Below are positions 4,951 to 13,915 of a stretch of DNA of 26,776 bases, piece by piece; position 1 is the stretch's first letter; each line of letters starts with the position of its first letter. The notes under the pieces are model-generated. The model saw only the letters and a list, made by a program, of their open reading frames with translations, did no database searches and was not told the DNA's origin. Origin of the DNA: a virus; IMG/VR virus record IMGVR_UViG_3300034121_000161, positions 1 to 26,776 of that record; one strand, given 5' to 3'. The position numbers were made by a program, and so were the translations under genes.

Positions 4951-5703
4951 CTACTCAGTAGTGCTATTTGTATTTAACTCTTGAACTCGTAATAAGTATT
5001 CTTCAACACTGATGTATCTGTATCCTGGGCTATTTTTCTTAAGATGATGTGTTACTCCGCAGAAACTTAGACCCATATCTCCAGCCGCGGCTGATACACT
5101 TTGATAAACACCTTTAGGAGTTTCCAAACACTTGCTATTTCTTCTAATATGAAATATACCTGTATTTTTTCTAGGATAGTTTTTTCTTTTTATTGGTCCT
5201 GCTTCTACATCAACCTCTTTAGGACGACCAAGTGGATTTAGGTCAAGTAGGTTTTGACCAGCAACCATAAACTTATTTTGATGACCTAACATTTCAATGT
5301 AAGTTACTTTATCCGCTGTTTTAGCGGGAACTTCTTTGAGTGTATATGGTTTTTGTGGTAGTCTGGGCTGTGCATATTGATTATACCAACTGCGCTGTGC
5401 TCCATTACTGATTTGTAAATCTATCCAACTCTGTGCCTGTTCTCGGGGAATAAGTGGATAGCCAACTGCTTGTATCCATAGTCCTGTTTTCTTATCTCGG
5501 TATATAAAAGCATCACTGGCTACCAAGTCTGGGGGTATCTTAGTCCAAGCCACTGCCGCAGTGAAGTTATTGGGTTCGTATCCATTTATTGTGCTGTATC
5601 TTTTTGTGCTGTCAGGCGTCCATTTTACCAAGGCACTTAATACTAGGTCAGGTGCTTCTGGTCTAGGGAAGTCACCTGACCATTTCTTTCTTATTTCGCT
5701 CAT
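4951..5703 (-). CDS. Phage protein with C-terminal NUMOD/IENR1-like module, 250 aa
   Basis: Residues about 195-235 (CLETPKGVYQSVSAAAGDMG then GVTHHLKKNSPGYRYI) match the TP.G.Y.S..AA...G.....V..HL.....GYRY pattern of NUMOD1/IENR1 helix-turn-helix modules, which are DNA-binding pieces often attached to homing nucleases. A basic stretch (KRKNYPRKN) precedes it. The N-terminal ~130 residues contain the strand-rich segments FIYRDKKTGLWIQAVGYPL and look like a separate domain I cannot name. No GIY-YIG or HNH catalytic core is visible. The start ATG lies inside a 7-bp hairpin (5701-5720) and lacks a strong RBS. Last gene of the tail operon, directly before the terminator. Confidence 0.7.
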   Translation of the reverse strand: MSEIRKKWSGDFPRPEAPDLVLSALVKWTPDSTKRYSTINGYEPNNFTAAVAWTKIPPDLVASDAFIYRDKKTGLWIQAVGYPLIPREQAQSWIDLQISNGAQRSWYNQYAQPRLPQKPYTLKEVPAKTADKVTYIEMLGHQNKFMVAGQNLLDLNPLGRPKEVDVEAGPIKRKNYPRKNTGIFHIRRNSKCLETPKGVYQSVSAAAGDMGLSFCGVTHHLKKNSPGYRYISVEEYLLRVQELNTNSTTE

Positions 5704-5720
5704 ATCTTTATTTAGATATG
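5701..5720 (-). promoter_or_regulatory. Hairpin containing the start codon
   Basis: Perfect palindrome CATATCT / AGATATG with a 6-nt loop (AAATAA on the minus strand). The ATG of the 250-aa gene is the last three bases of the 3' arm, so it would be paired in the mRNA. No clear Shine-Dalgarno precedes it. This suggests low or regulated translation. Confidence 0.55.
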
Positions 5721-5729
5721 ACTTTCACT

Positions 5730-6005
5730 TTAATTTACAATCAAGTATCCTGCAAAAGCTAATATAGCAGTTATGATAGTGCCAAATGTGGCAATTACTT
5801 GAACTTGCTTACTGGAATTTTGACGCTCCAGTAATAACTTGATCTCACTAAAGCCTGCTTGAGTTTGAACCTGGAGGTCGTTGATAGTTGTTTCAATCTT
5901 TGCGATTCTAAGTTCAACATTGTCCAGCCTTTCTTCTAGGGCCTTGTAGCGAAGTTCGCATAGTTGTATATGACCTTTAAGGCTGGTTTCTTTAAAGTTA
6001 TCCAT
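5730..6005 (-). CDS. Coiled-coil protein with C-terminal TM segment, 91 aa
   Basis: Residues about 10-65 form a heptad-rich coiled coil (YKALEERLDNVELRIAKIET, then NDLQVQTQAGFSEIKLLLER). Residues about 70-90 are a single hydrophobic segment (VIATFGTIITAILAFAGYLI) ending two residues from the C-terminus. This architecture is that of XhlA-type and related phage membrane-associated proteins, some of which act with holins in lysis; others are unassigned. It sits after the fibre genes, the usual place for lysis functions. No endolysin is next to it. Starts one base after the 26-aa gene stop. Confidence 0.75.
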   Translation of the reverse strand: MDNFKETSLKGHIQLCELRYKALEERLDNVELRIAKIETTINDLQVQTQAGFSEIKLLLERQNSSKQVQVIATFGTIITAILAFAGYLIVN

Positions 6006-6006
6006 T

Positions 6007-6087
6007 TTACTTTCGGCCGGGTCTAGGCTTCTTACGATTTGTCTTAGTTCTCATTCCGCGTTCTGGTAATTGTCTTTGATAATTCAT
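6007..6087 (-). CDS. Tiny basic peptide, 26 aa
   Basis: ATG preceded by AAAGGAG with seven-base spacing, in the gap after the 581-aa fibre gene and one base before the coiled-coil gene. The peptide MNYQRQLPERGMRTKTNRKK continues PRPGRK, giving eleven Arg/Lys residues of 26. It is too short for fold recognition and may be a real micro-protein or only a leader that couples translation to the next gene, whose own RBS is weak. The excellent RBS supports translation. Confidence 0.55.
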   Translation of the reverse strand: MNYQRQLPERGMRTKTNRKKPRPGRK

Positions 6088-6099
6088 AATAGTCTCCTT

Positions 6100-7845
6100 T
6101 TATGCTACAACTAAATGCGTAGCGGTGGCGTAATCGCCAACGACATACGCATTGATTATAATTCTTGGACTGCCTGTGGTAATAGTATGTGTCGTTAAAT
6201 TATTGGTATTGATTCTTGTATTTTTAACTTGAATAGGTGTGCCGCTGGCAGTGTTATTAAACACTAAAATGTTATAACTAGCACCTCGTGTATTTCCAGT
6301 TAGATTAATTAGATCAATGACAGTAGTGCCGCCAGCAAGTGTATCAATTTGAACACTGATGTTGTTGTCCACTGTGGCTGCTGGTGTGTAAGTTGTGCCT
6401 TCACTGATTGTAGTAGTAGTAATTTCAGTGGTAACTGGCACATTAAACTTGGCTGTATTAGCATCTATAACAGCGTAGTCCGTGCCACTACTATTATCAA
6501 ATGTATAAGCATCACTTTTAAATGTAGTAGCATTTGGGCTGGCATTAATAACCTGAATACCAGTAGTAGCACCTATTTTATTAGCAGTGAAAATAACACT
6601 GGTGCCCTGTGCAAGAGTAGTCCAAGTTTCTGTGGCTTGAGCATCAATACTAACACCCGGACCTGTTGTGCCACCAGGACTACCACCACTTAATGCATTA
6701 CCATTAAACTTAAACTGTCCTAAATAATCACCACTCTGTGTTGGTGAATAAGTGCCACCACTACTTCTTTGAGTATTAAAATTAATAAGAGCATATTCAC
6801 TGCCTGTAGTAGCATCTAGTTTGTTTACACTAAAAGTTGTTTTACCAGTGCCGTCATCTGCCAGTGTTGCCATAGAAGTAGCATTGGTTTTACCTTTACT
6901 CCAAGAAAAACTATCGCTTCTCGTAGCAAATGTCTGTGGATTAGCATTTAATATTGTAATTCTATTAGCATTGGCGCCGCCCATATTTGTGGCAGTGGGA
7001 TAACAGGCTATTTGATAACCTGTGCCAGCATTTGTTACTGTGCCTGCGCCATTATCAGCCCAGTTTTCTGTGGCAACGAAAAAGGCTGCTCCAGGCGTAG
7101 CACTGACTAAATTAGCAACATAATTATTTGTAGCATAACCTGTGACACTGGATTCACCTATTAAGTCGTTATTTTGTATTGCTGTGGGCGTTGTTTCTGT
7201 GCCTCTGGCATTTTCAAAGAATATGCCGCCGCGAGCACCACCAGTCACTGGGAATGTTCGCATTACTATAGCATTACGAGCACTGGCCGCACTACTTGCA
7301 TTGCCATTACTGATCATTAAGCCTCTATGATTAGTAGCACCTGCTAATGCGTAAATTACAGGACTGGTATATCTATTTGTGCCATTGATAATACTGCTAC
7401 CAGTTTTAGCACCAATATTAGTTGTTGTGGCTGCACCACTTACATTTACTGTTGTTGCTGTGGTATTGAATACACTGGCAGTTGTTTGTGTTGTTGTGAT
7501 ATCGCCACCATTGACTGCTAGATCACCTGAATTAATTGTGTTGGCAGCAGTGATAGTTAATGTGCCTTCTCCATCACCTGTTGGTGTTGTAGGTCCACTG
7601 GCTAGCATTCTTACATCATAGTCTACGCTACTTGCACTACTGTGAAAATCTATATAAGGAGTGCCTGCAACTGTTCTACCAGTTAGACCGATTTCAATTC
7701 TACCATTATCGCCCACTCCTGCACCGACTGTAATTTGTCCATTATCGCCTTCAGCGAATACGCCTTCACCTGTAGTAGCATCTATTGTTGCCGCGGTGTC
7801 GCCTACTGCGAGACCAAATTTTACTTTAAATTTTTCGTTTGCCAT
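6100..7845 (-). CDS. Repetitive tail fibre protein, 581 aa
   Basis: Thr/Asn/Gly/Ala-rich, low in charged residues, with beta-strand-like repeats typical of trimeric fibre shafts. Residues 106-140 (GDLAVNGGDITTTQTTASVF...) are nearly the same as two segments in the upstream 780-aa fibre. The N-terminus (MANEKFKVKFGLAVGDTAAT) lacks the RRGT head of the upstream fibre and probably attaches to it or to the tip. Further repeats of the kind YAVIDANTAKFNV / YALINFNTQRSSGG occur in the centre. The C-terminal ~90 residues (SVQIDTLAGGTTVIDLINLT to ATHLVVA) look like a compact beta domain that may contact the receptor. No collagen repeat, peptidase or lectin motif seen. Confidence 0.8.
   Translation of the reverse strand: MANEKFKVKFGLAVGDTAATIDATTGEGVFAEGDNGQITVGAGVGDNGRIEIGLTGRTVAGTPYIDFHSSASSVDYDVRMLASGPTTPTGDGEGTLTITAANTINSGDLAVNGGDITTTQTTASVFNTTATTVNVSGAATTTNIGAKTGSSIINGTNRYTSPVIYALAGATNHRGLMISNGNASSAASARNAIVMRTFPVTGGARGGIFFENARGTETTPTAIQNNDLIGESSVTGYATNNYVANLVSATPGAAFFVATENWADNGAGTVTNAGTGYQIACYPTATNMGGANANRITILNANPQTFATRSDSFSWSKGKTNATSMATLADDGTGKTTFSVNKLDATTGSEYALINFNTQRSSGGTYSPTQSGDYLGQFKFNGNALSGGSPGGTTGPGVSIDAQATETWTTLAQGTSVIFTANKIGATTGIQVINASPNATTFKSDAYTFDNSSGTDYAVIDANTAKFNVPVTTEITTTTISEGTTYTPAATVDNNISVQIDTLAGGTTVIDLINLTGNTRGASYNILVFNNTASGTPIQVKNTRINTNNLTTHTITTGSPRIIINAYVVGDYATATHLVVA
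7423..7527 (-). repeat. Fibre repeat unit, copy in 581-aa fibre
   Basis: Encodes GDLAVNGGDITTTQTTASVF followed by NTTATTVNVSGAATT (35 aa). It shares most residues, and long DNA stretches such as CCACCATTGACTGCTA, with the copy at 8799-8903 in the neighbouring fibre gene. A continuation (TNIGAKTGS) extends the same pattern. Confidence 0.9.
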
Positions 7846-7865
7846 AATTCACACAATCCTTATGT

Positions 7866-10208
7866 TTAATCTAAACTAATTCTGGCTACTGTAAATGTAG
7901 TTGAATTAGAACTTATTGGGTTAGCAAGAATGGTTGTAAACCCGCCAGTGCCCGTTACCGTAAATGTCGCTAATGCAACACTTGAATACATCTCAGCATA
8001 CGTTGTTAAGAATCCAGCAGTTCCACTACGGAACGCTAATGCTTCTACCATATGCACTTCACCTGTAACATTGTCAATTATTTTGATAATTGATTTTTGA
8101 CTTACTCTAGTTGTAGCACTAATAGACACAGGAGTTCCTGCCAATGAAGTATTAGTTGTCTGTGTATTGTAAGTTGATAAATTATCTACAGTATATTGGT
8201 CTGCATCAACATTGTTATTAACTAACAAGTCATAACCAATAGTTGTAGTGCCGCTGACAGTTGAACCAATATCAACACTTGTGGCTGCTCCACCAATATT
8301 CAAATCTGTTGTAATAGTATTGAATAGGTTAAAGGTAGTAGATATACCAGGAGACAAATCATTTTGTAATAAACTCTGTGATTTGATATTAACTGTTCCA
8401 GAAGTATAGTTACCTATGTTAACTTGACTTGTTGCACCATCACCAATATTAACTGTGGTTGCTGTTGTGTTGAATAAATTACCTATTGCTTGTGTAGTAG
8501 TAATGTCACCACCATTCACTGCCAAGTCACCTGATGTAACAATATCACCTGTTACTTTAATTGGTTGATTGAATTCCCAACCATCTGCGGCATTGTTCCA
8601 AGTGATAGTTTTATTTGTAGCACCCAACAATGTAATACCACCGCCTGCGGCAGTTACATCTGAGGGTGTTGCTACATCACCAATTGTAATGTTTTTATCT
8701 TCTACTAATAAATTAGTTGTATTAATATTTGTAGTTGTGCCATTGATTGTTAAGTTGCCAGGAATAGTAACTGTTCCTGCGGCATTACCAATACTCATTG
8801 TGGTGGCAGCACCACCAATGTTTACAGTTGTTGCTGTTGTATTGAATAAATTACCAGTTGTTTGTGTAGTTGTTATATCACCACCATTGACTGCTAAGTC
8901 ACCATCAATTTGTAAATTACCTAAATTGTCTAATTCCATTCGGGTAGTGGTTGTGCCCGCTGACATTACACCAAATGACATTTTGAATTCATCTAATACC
9001 CCGGCGTTGTCACCGGTAGATTGATTGTTAATATATCCAGTTTGAACAGTTGTTCCAGGTGTTGTTTCTGTTTCAAATTCTAATTGACTACCAAAACCTA
9101 CAACCGGCGTTCCAGTGCTATCAAGACGCAGAGTTAGTGTTCTAACAGGAACGCCACCTGATCCAGTTGCGGTTGTATTTCTTACTACAGTCACTGGATC
9201 TGTAGCGGCAGTTGTTGATATAGTAACATCTCTACCACTAAAAGCTGTAATATTCAAATCATCGCCAGTTAGTGTTGTTATACTAGGAACGGTTAAACTT
9301 GTTTCAATGTTAGCTGTGCCATTTACATCTAAAGTGTATGCTGGTGTAGTTGTATTAACACCTAAATTACCAGTGTTAAACCATTGATTACCAGTGGCAC
9401 CATCAAATGTTAATCTACCTGTGGCACCTGGTGTAGTTCCATAACTTAAACTTAGTAAATCATTGCTGTCATCAATTGTTAATATTGCTGTGCGTTCAGT
9501 AGTGGTTATACCAAACTGTGTAAATCCATAAGTGTTATCGCCAATATGTAATTCATAACTTGGACTTGCATTGTTGATACCGACTTTATTAGTTGTGGCA
9601 TTAACTTTAAGTGTTTTAGTATCCACTGTTAAACCACCGAGTAATGTTACATTATTAGTGACATCGTCAACAGTGATTATGGCTGTGTTTCTCCAAAAGC
9701 CTGTGGTAGCATCATAGTAAAAACTGTTGCCTTCAGCCAATGATGTAATATCTACATCTAATAAATCATCTAAATTCAAACTTGCCGCAACAATGCCGCC
9801 TACTGTGACTCCATCTCCAACCCACAAGGGTGTAGAGTTAGTGCCCAACGGCACGCCGGCGGCGTTTGTAGGTGTTTTGGCAAATATCAACGGAATTGTA
9901 AATGTGCCTGTGATATCTACAATTCCTCCGCCTAATGTAAGACTCAGTGTAAATGTATCACTGCTGGGCACAGCTTTAACAAAATAAACTTGATTTAATG
10001 TTAGACCATTTAAGTTGGCATCTTGAAATTTAATTTGTTGATTAACTGTTAATCCATGTGCCACTGATGTCAGTGTATCTGTGCCTGCGTCAATGGCAGT
10101 TACACTTATTGTTACTAATTCATAGTCAGTGACATAAATCAATTCGCCAATTAATGGCGTCATTGCCAAACGCTCTGCGTTTGTTCCTCTTCTTAATTGT
10201 AATGCCAT
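7866..10208 (-). CDS. Large tail fibre protein with RRGT head, 780 aa
   Basis: The N-terminus reads MALQLRRGTNAERLAMTPLI, then GELIYVTD, and at 128-138 LWVGDGVTVGG. Together these match the RRGT...GE...D...GDG attachment domain common to phage fibres and structural proteins. The domain is split by an insert (about 30-126) containing an HGL...V.F...Y.V..V module. The shaft contains repeated GDLAVNGGDITTTQ units and the common fibre patterns TLDVNGTANIETSLTV and VNIGNYTSGTVNIK. The C-terminal ~90 residues (ISATTRVSQKSIIKIIDNVT to VARISLD) form a beta-rich end domain. It probably forms the first fibre segment joined to the tail tip, with the 581-aa protein next. Confidence 0.82.
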   Translation of the reverse strand: MALQLRRGTNAERLAMTPLIGELIYVTDYELVTISVTAIDAGTDTLTSVAHGLTVNQQIKFQDANLNGLTLNQVYFVKAVPSSDTFTLSLTLGGGIVDITGTFTIPLIFAKTPTNAAGVPLGTNSTPLWVGDGVTVGGIVAASLNLDDLLDVDITSLAEGNSFYYDATTGFWRNTAIITVDDVTNNVTLLGGLTVDTKTLKVNATTNKVGINNASPSYELHIGDNTYGFTQFGITTTERTAILTIDDSNDLLSLSYGTTPGATGRLTFDGATGNQWFNTGNLGVNTTTPAYTLDVNGTANIETSLTVPSITTLTGDDLNITAFSGRDVTISTTAATDPVTVVRNTTATGSGGVPVRTLTLRLDSTGTPVVGFGSQLEFETETTPGTTVQTGYINNQSTGDNAGVLDEFKMSFGVMSAGTTTTRMELDNLGNLQIDGDLAVNGGDITTTQTTGNLFNTTATTVNIGGAATTMSIGNAAGTVTIPGNLTINGTTTNINTTNLLVEDKNITIGDVATPSDVTAAGGGITLLGATNKTITWNNAADGWEFNQPIKVTGDIVTSGDLAVNGGDITTTQAIGNLFNTTATTVNIGDGATSQVNIGNYTSGTVNIKSQSLLQNDLSPGISTTFNLFNTITTDLNIGGAATSVDIGSTVSGTTTIGYDLLVNNNVDADQYTVDNLSTYNTQTTNTSLAGTPVSISATTRVSQKSIIKIIDNVTGEVHMVEALAFRSGTAGFLTTYAEMYSSVALATFTVTGTGGFTTILANPISSNSTTFTVARISLD
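8427..8531 (-). repeat. Fibre repeat unit, second copy in 780-aa fibre
   Basis: Encodes GDLAVNGGDITTTQAIGNLF then NTTATTVNIGDGATS. Same 35-residue unit as 8799-8903, about 370 bp downstream within one gene. A more degenerate continuation (FNTITTDLNIGGAATSVDIG) follows near 8270-8330. Confidence 0.9.
8799..8903 (-). repeat. Fibre repeat unit, first copy in 780-aa fibre
   Basis: Encodes GDLAVNGGDITTTQTTGNLF then NTTATTVNIGGAATT. It shares at least 28 of 35 residues with the 8427-8531 unit and at least as many with the 7423-7527 unit in the next gene. Such units could serve as recombination points between fibres. Confidence 0.9.
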
Positions 10209-10221
10209 ATCTTAAAAATCC

Positions 10222-13200
10222 TTATGTTGGGTCAATTTGCCAAACAAATGTTTCTACATCTGTTGTTGCTGATGTCACTGTGTTTTCTACTACACTTACT
10301 AATCCTAAATCTAACTGAGCACTACTTCCTATATTATTGTCGTTGCCGAAATCCACAGGATTCATAGTTCTAAATAATAAGAAACCATTGTTGGGTATAA
10401 CCAAGCTGCCAAAATCTAATTTAACTAATGCCTTTGTTATATTTAACACAGTTACGCTGCCGGCTCCTGCATCTGGTTCGTAATGAAAGTTACCATCTTT
10501 ATCAACAGTAGTCGGAACGCTGAATGCACCAAATCTCTTCTTAATACCCATTCGTGATATGATAAACCAACGACGATATGTTTGTGTATTGGCAGGTAAT
10601 TCAGTGATAGTTACATTAATAGTTTCGCCATTGGTAAATGTTGCGGTGTTACCGTTGGGTGTTACTTTCTTAAAGAAATTGTAGTCACTGGGTATTGGTA
10701 GATCAAAAATGGTATCTGTGCCTGATGTAGTCACTGACTGACTAACTGTGTAAGTGCCAAGACCGCCAAATACTGTATAAGTGCCGGCAGCCTGTGCTGT
10801 AAAGAAAGTATCTAGAGTAACTTGACTGCCGGATATTGCTGTAATGTGTGCGCCACCTGTGGGCAGTCCGGTGCCTACTAAATTATTACCTATTAATAAT
10901 CCTGTGGTGTTGTTCAGTGTTACAGTATTCACTGGAGGACTAAATGTGCCACCACTGAAAAATGTTTTGCTTACTGGATTATTTGTAAGTTGATTAACAA
11001 CTGTGACACCACCTAGGTCAAAATAGTCTCCAACGTTGATTGTTCCGAATGGTGCACTTGTTACAGTCATTATACTTTGACTTGCTCCAACTTCACTGGT
11101 AATAGTTCCGCCTGTGGTAAATCCAGTTGCTGTGCTGGCGTATGATATACTATTGGTTGTGACCCCTGTAATTGTTTTAACGCCATTATATCCACTAGGA
11201 GTCATTCCAGCAATAGTTACAACTTGACCAATTTCATAAAAAACAAACGCCGGACTTGCTGGCGTAAATGTAAGAGTTGCCACTGAGCCTGTGCCTGATG
11301 CTCCTGTCACAGGAATTTGTCCTGCTACAATGTTACCAGTAATATTCATCTCGTCCCAACCTTCTGTGACATAGAATTCTATTTCATCATATGGACCGCC
11401 AGTTGCGGGTATTTGAACTTGTAATTGAAAGTTAGGAATTGGATCAGTATCATTAACTTTAACAATGGCCAGTCTCGGTGGCAGTGGCATATTTGGACTT
11501 GTTCCATATACACCAATACCAATTTTAACATTTGCTTCTGTGGTAAATTCTGTGATAGGTTCTATTGTATATGCATCACCATTATATTCTAATCCCTGTA
11601 TCTGTGCTACCAATCCACCATCTTCAGTTTCTTGTTCTTTGACACGCATTACACGGAATAACTTTGGATACCATCCGTATAGATCAGATGTTACTGCAAC
11701 AATATCTCCAGCCTGTGCTTGTATGCCATAGTGATTTGCGGTAAATTCTATGACTAAGTCATCACGACTTTGACGCAGTTCTACTTGACCCAATATATCA
11801 CTCTGCATTGAGTTATTAACTAAATCTAAACTCATTCGTAGTTGATTGTCTGGCTCGTTGGGATTGCGTTGTAGTTGCGGTAAATCTACTCTATAGTATG
11901 CCTTTTGATCTTTGTTATATCTATCAAAAAATTCTACTTCTAATTTATTGTATAAGTCATCAAGTCTTGTTGAACTAATGTTGATACCAGAAATAATATT
12001 GTCATCACTGAACTCTAGTAAGTTGGGTGCTGTTGTATAAAAGGTTGTTGATGCTATTGCACCACTTGTTGATGTTGTATATTTTCCTATTTGTCCAGCC
12101 GTTTGTCCTGCGGTAGGTGCAACTTGTCCTGTGATAGTGCCAATTAGCGTGCCAGCACTATTATAAAGCAGTTGTCCTGTTTCAATTCTACCTTCTGGAA
12201 ATACTGTTACAGTTAATTCATTTCCGGCATTTCTACTTGCTGTAAAATGTGTAGTTGTTTCTGTGGGATCACCAGCAGTAATGGCTTTCTTAATTACAGG
12301 TCTCCATAGTCCTGTGCTGACATCATAACTCATCCAAGCACCACCATTTTGTAAAATAGTGTCTATGTTTGTTTTAACTTGATTACTTGTGTCAATAACA
12401 CCATTTATGTTATAGCGTAATGTGCTTTGGTTTGTATTGCCGGCAGCATTGGTGTAACTGATATCTTCTTCGCAGTAATTATACCAAGCCAGTCTTGCTG
12501 TCTCATCAATGTAAGCAGGATCAATGTTAGCACCATAACGCTCACTGGTCATATAGTCATACCATACATCAGCAGGATTTGCTACATTGTTGGCTAATTG
12601 GAATGTGACATTAGGTAATGAAGTAAAACCTTTTTCACCATTGTAAGTTAGTCTAACTATGGCAAACACTAGACCTTCCATAGCATAATCTGTGGTCCAA
12701 CTATTGTCATTGTCTCCCCAGAAGTCATATGCTGCCTGTGTTTGCCCTGATGACTGTGGAGGATAGATTTGGTCTGCGGCTGCTGTGCTACCAGCATACA
12801 CTCTAAGTTGAACTAGATTTTTATTATCAGTAACGAAATTAGTGTCAATCCAATCTTCTTCTTGTGCTGTTCCAGTTCCGGTGCCTGCATTAGCACAGGT
12901 AAAGATACTGCCTAATTCATATACTCTAGGAGTAGCACTTGTGCCTGCTATAGTATTCCAGTTTATTTGAGTTGTAGTGCCGAGGCTTCTTATAATATAA
13001 GTTTTGCCAACTACGAAACTACCAGCAGTAATAATAGCACCATCAACTACTTTTCTACCATCTTTAACTTTATATAAGTCTGTTGCATCAGGAGTTAGTC
13101 TAAGGTCATTCCAATAAACACCTTCTAGGCCATACACAGGACTTCCTACTGGAATATTATTACTTGTTTCGCTGAGAACAATACAATAAAACATTGTATC

Positions 13201-13488
13201 ATTAATCTTGTTGTCTGTGGTTATCAATCTAGCATCTGTGATGATACCATTTACATAAGCACTACCATAAACCACAGGAATCTTGTTGTTGCTTGCTGGA
13301 GGAACTTGTATCCTACCACCTTGATTGCCTGCTGAGTTATTACCTTTGTTGGCATTACCATTTATAATTCTGCTGGTAACGAATGCTGCCGCTGTTGCAA
13401 CTAACCATGATGTAGCGATAAAGGCTGCTGTGCCCGCGGCAAAGAACCATCCTGCTACAATTCCACCAGCCCATGCAAAAATCGGCAT
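10222..13488 (-). CDS. Tail tip host-specificity protein (lambda J-like), 1088 aa
   Basis: N-terminal hydrophobic stretch (about 8-38), then VPPASNNKIPVVYGSAYVNG, the tip-assembly hub start seen in J-like proteins. The central region (about 490-645) has the hub pattern DLYNKLEVEFFDRYNKDQ, then ELRQSRDDLVIEFTANHYGI and AGDIVAVTSDLYGWYPKLFRV, as in gpJ/TipJ-type proteins. Four inserted modules are visible: 154-208 (AGSFVVGKTYIIRSLGTT), 416-485 (ending KYTTSTSGAIASTTFYT), 729-798 (GASGTGSVATLTF...YNG) and 839-908 (KTFFSGG...FTAQAAGTYT). The last two also occur in neighbouring tail-tip genes. It follows the tape measure and tip genes in lambda-like order. It probably closes the tail tip and carries the fibres. 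Confidence 0.85.
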   Translation of the reverse strand: MPIFAWAGGIVAGWFFAAGTAAFIATSWLVATAAAFVTSRIINGNANKGNNSAGNQGGRIQVPPASNNKIPVVYGSAYVNGIITDARLITTDNKINDTMFYCIVLSETSNNIPVGSPVYGLEGVYWNDLRLTPDATDLYKVKDGRKVVDGAIITAGSFVVGKTYIIRSLGTTTQINWNTIAGTSATPRVYELGSIFTCANAGTGTGTAQEEDWIDTNFVTDNKNLVQLRVYAGSTAAADQIYPPQSSGQTQAAYDFWGDNDNSWTTDYAMEGLVFAIVRLTYNGEKGFTSLPNVTFQLANNVANPADVWYDYMTSERYGANIDPAYIDETARLAWYNYCEEDISYTNAAGNTNQSTLRYNINGVIDTSNQVKTNIDTILQNGGAWMSYDVSTGLWRPVIKKAITAGDPTETTTHFTASRNAGNELTVTVFPEGRIETGQLLYNSAGTLIGTITGQVAPTAGQTAGQIGKYTTSTSGAIASTTFYTTAPNLLEFSDDNIISGINISSTRLDDLYNKLEVEFFDRYNKDQKAYYRVDLPQLQRNPNEPDNQLRMSLDLVNNSMQSDILGQVELRQSRDDLVIEFTANHYGIQAQAGDIVAVTSDLYGWYPKLFRVMRVKEQETEDGGLVAQIQGLEYNGDAYTIEPITEFTTEANVKIGIGVYGTSPNMPLPPRLAIVKVNDTDPIPNFQLQVQIPATGGPYDEIEFYVTEGWDEMNITGNIVAGQIPVTGASGTGSVATLTFTPASPAFVFYEIGQVVTIAGMTPSGYNGVKTITGVTTNSISYASTATGFTTGGTITSEVGASQSIMTVTSAPFGTINVGDYFDLGGVTVVNQLTNNPVSKTFFSGGTFSPPVNTVTLNNTTGLLIGNNLVGTGLPTGGAHITAISGSQVTLDTFFTAQAAGTYTVFGGLGTYTVSQSVTTSGTDTIFDLPIPSDYNFFKKVTPNGNTATFTNGETINVTITELPANTQTYRRWFIISRMGIKKRFGAFSVPTTVDKDGNFHYEPDAGAGSVTVLNITKALVKLDFGSLVIPNNGFLLFRTMNPVDFGNDNNIGSSAQLDLGLVSVVENTVTSATTDVETFVWQIDPT

Positions 13489-13490
13489 AA

Positions 13491-13913
13491 TTAAAACTCC
13501 AATCTATAATAGTTATAAGTGTTCCCATCGGGTGCCACTTTCAAATCCTGCGTAAAATTCAATTTGATACGACGAAATATTGTTTCAAATATACTATCGT
13601 TGCTGTATGAATATACGGCTTTAACATTCAACCCCCGAGCATAATCGCAGAGTTGGTGTAAATCTTTTATGTAAGCAAAGGTTGATGTCTCTTTGCCCAT
13701 GCTGTGAAACTCAATCTCATCTTCATCTAACTTCAATAAAAACACTATGTTTCCAAATTTAACTAACTTAGTATTTGGAGTAATCTTTATTTTAGTATTT
13801 AACTTCTTAAACTCGGCGAATGCTCGTTGCTGATTCTTATAATGATTAGAGAAATAATTATAAACAATCTCATTTATTTCTTTATCTTCTTTGATATCTG
13901 CTATGCTAATCAT
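13491..13913 (-). CDS. Tail-tip region protein, possibly GNAT-like, 140 aa
   Basis: Lies between two tail-tip genes where lambda-like phages have the K/I assembly genes, but no NlpC/P60 or JAB catalytic residues are present. The C-terminal half (EIEFHSMGKE, then YIKDLHQLCDYARGLNVKAV, YSYSNDSIFETIFRRIKLNF) recalls the strand, helix and final beta-bulge strands of acetyltransferase-like folds in other phages. I cannot confirm an acetyl-CoA site. The protein is richer in Lys/Glu and much poorer in Thr/Gly than its neighbours, so it may be a moron or an assembly factor rather than a virion component. Starts two bases after the upstream stop. Confidence 0.7.
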   Translation of the reverse strand: MISIADIKEDKEINEIVYNYFSNHYKNQQRAFAEFKKLNTKIKITPNTKLVKFGNIVFLLKLDEDEIEFHSMGKETSTFAYIKDLHQLCDYARGLNVKAVYSYSNDSIFETIFRRIKLNFTQDLKVAPDGNTYNYYRLEF

Positions 13914-13915
13914 TG

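Noticed and set aside
6100-10208. Diversity-generating retroelement associated with the fibre genes
   Set aside because: The RRGT head resembles proteins known from such systems, but no reverse transcriptase, C-type lectin end or template/variable repeat pair is visible.
13491-13913. Tail tip peptidase of lambda K type
   Set aside because: Gene position fits, but neither the JAMM His residues nor the NlpC/P60 Cys-His pair is present.
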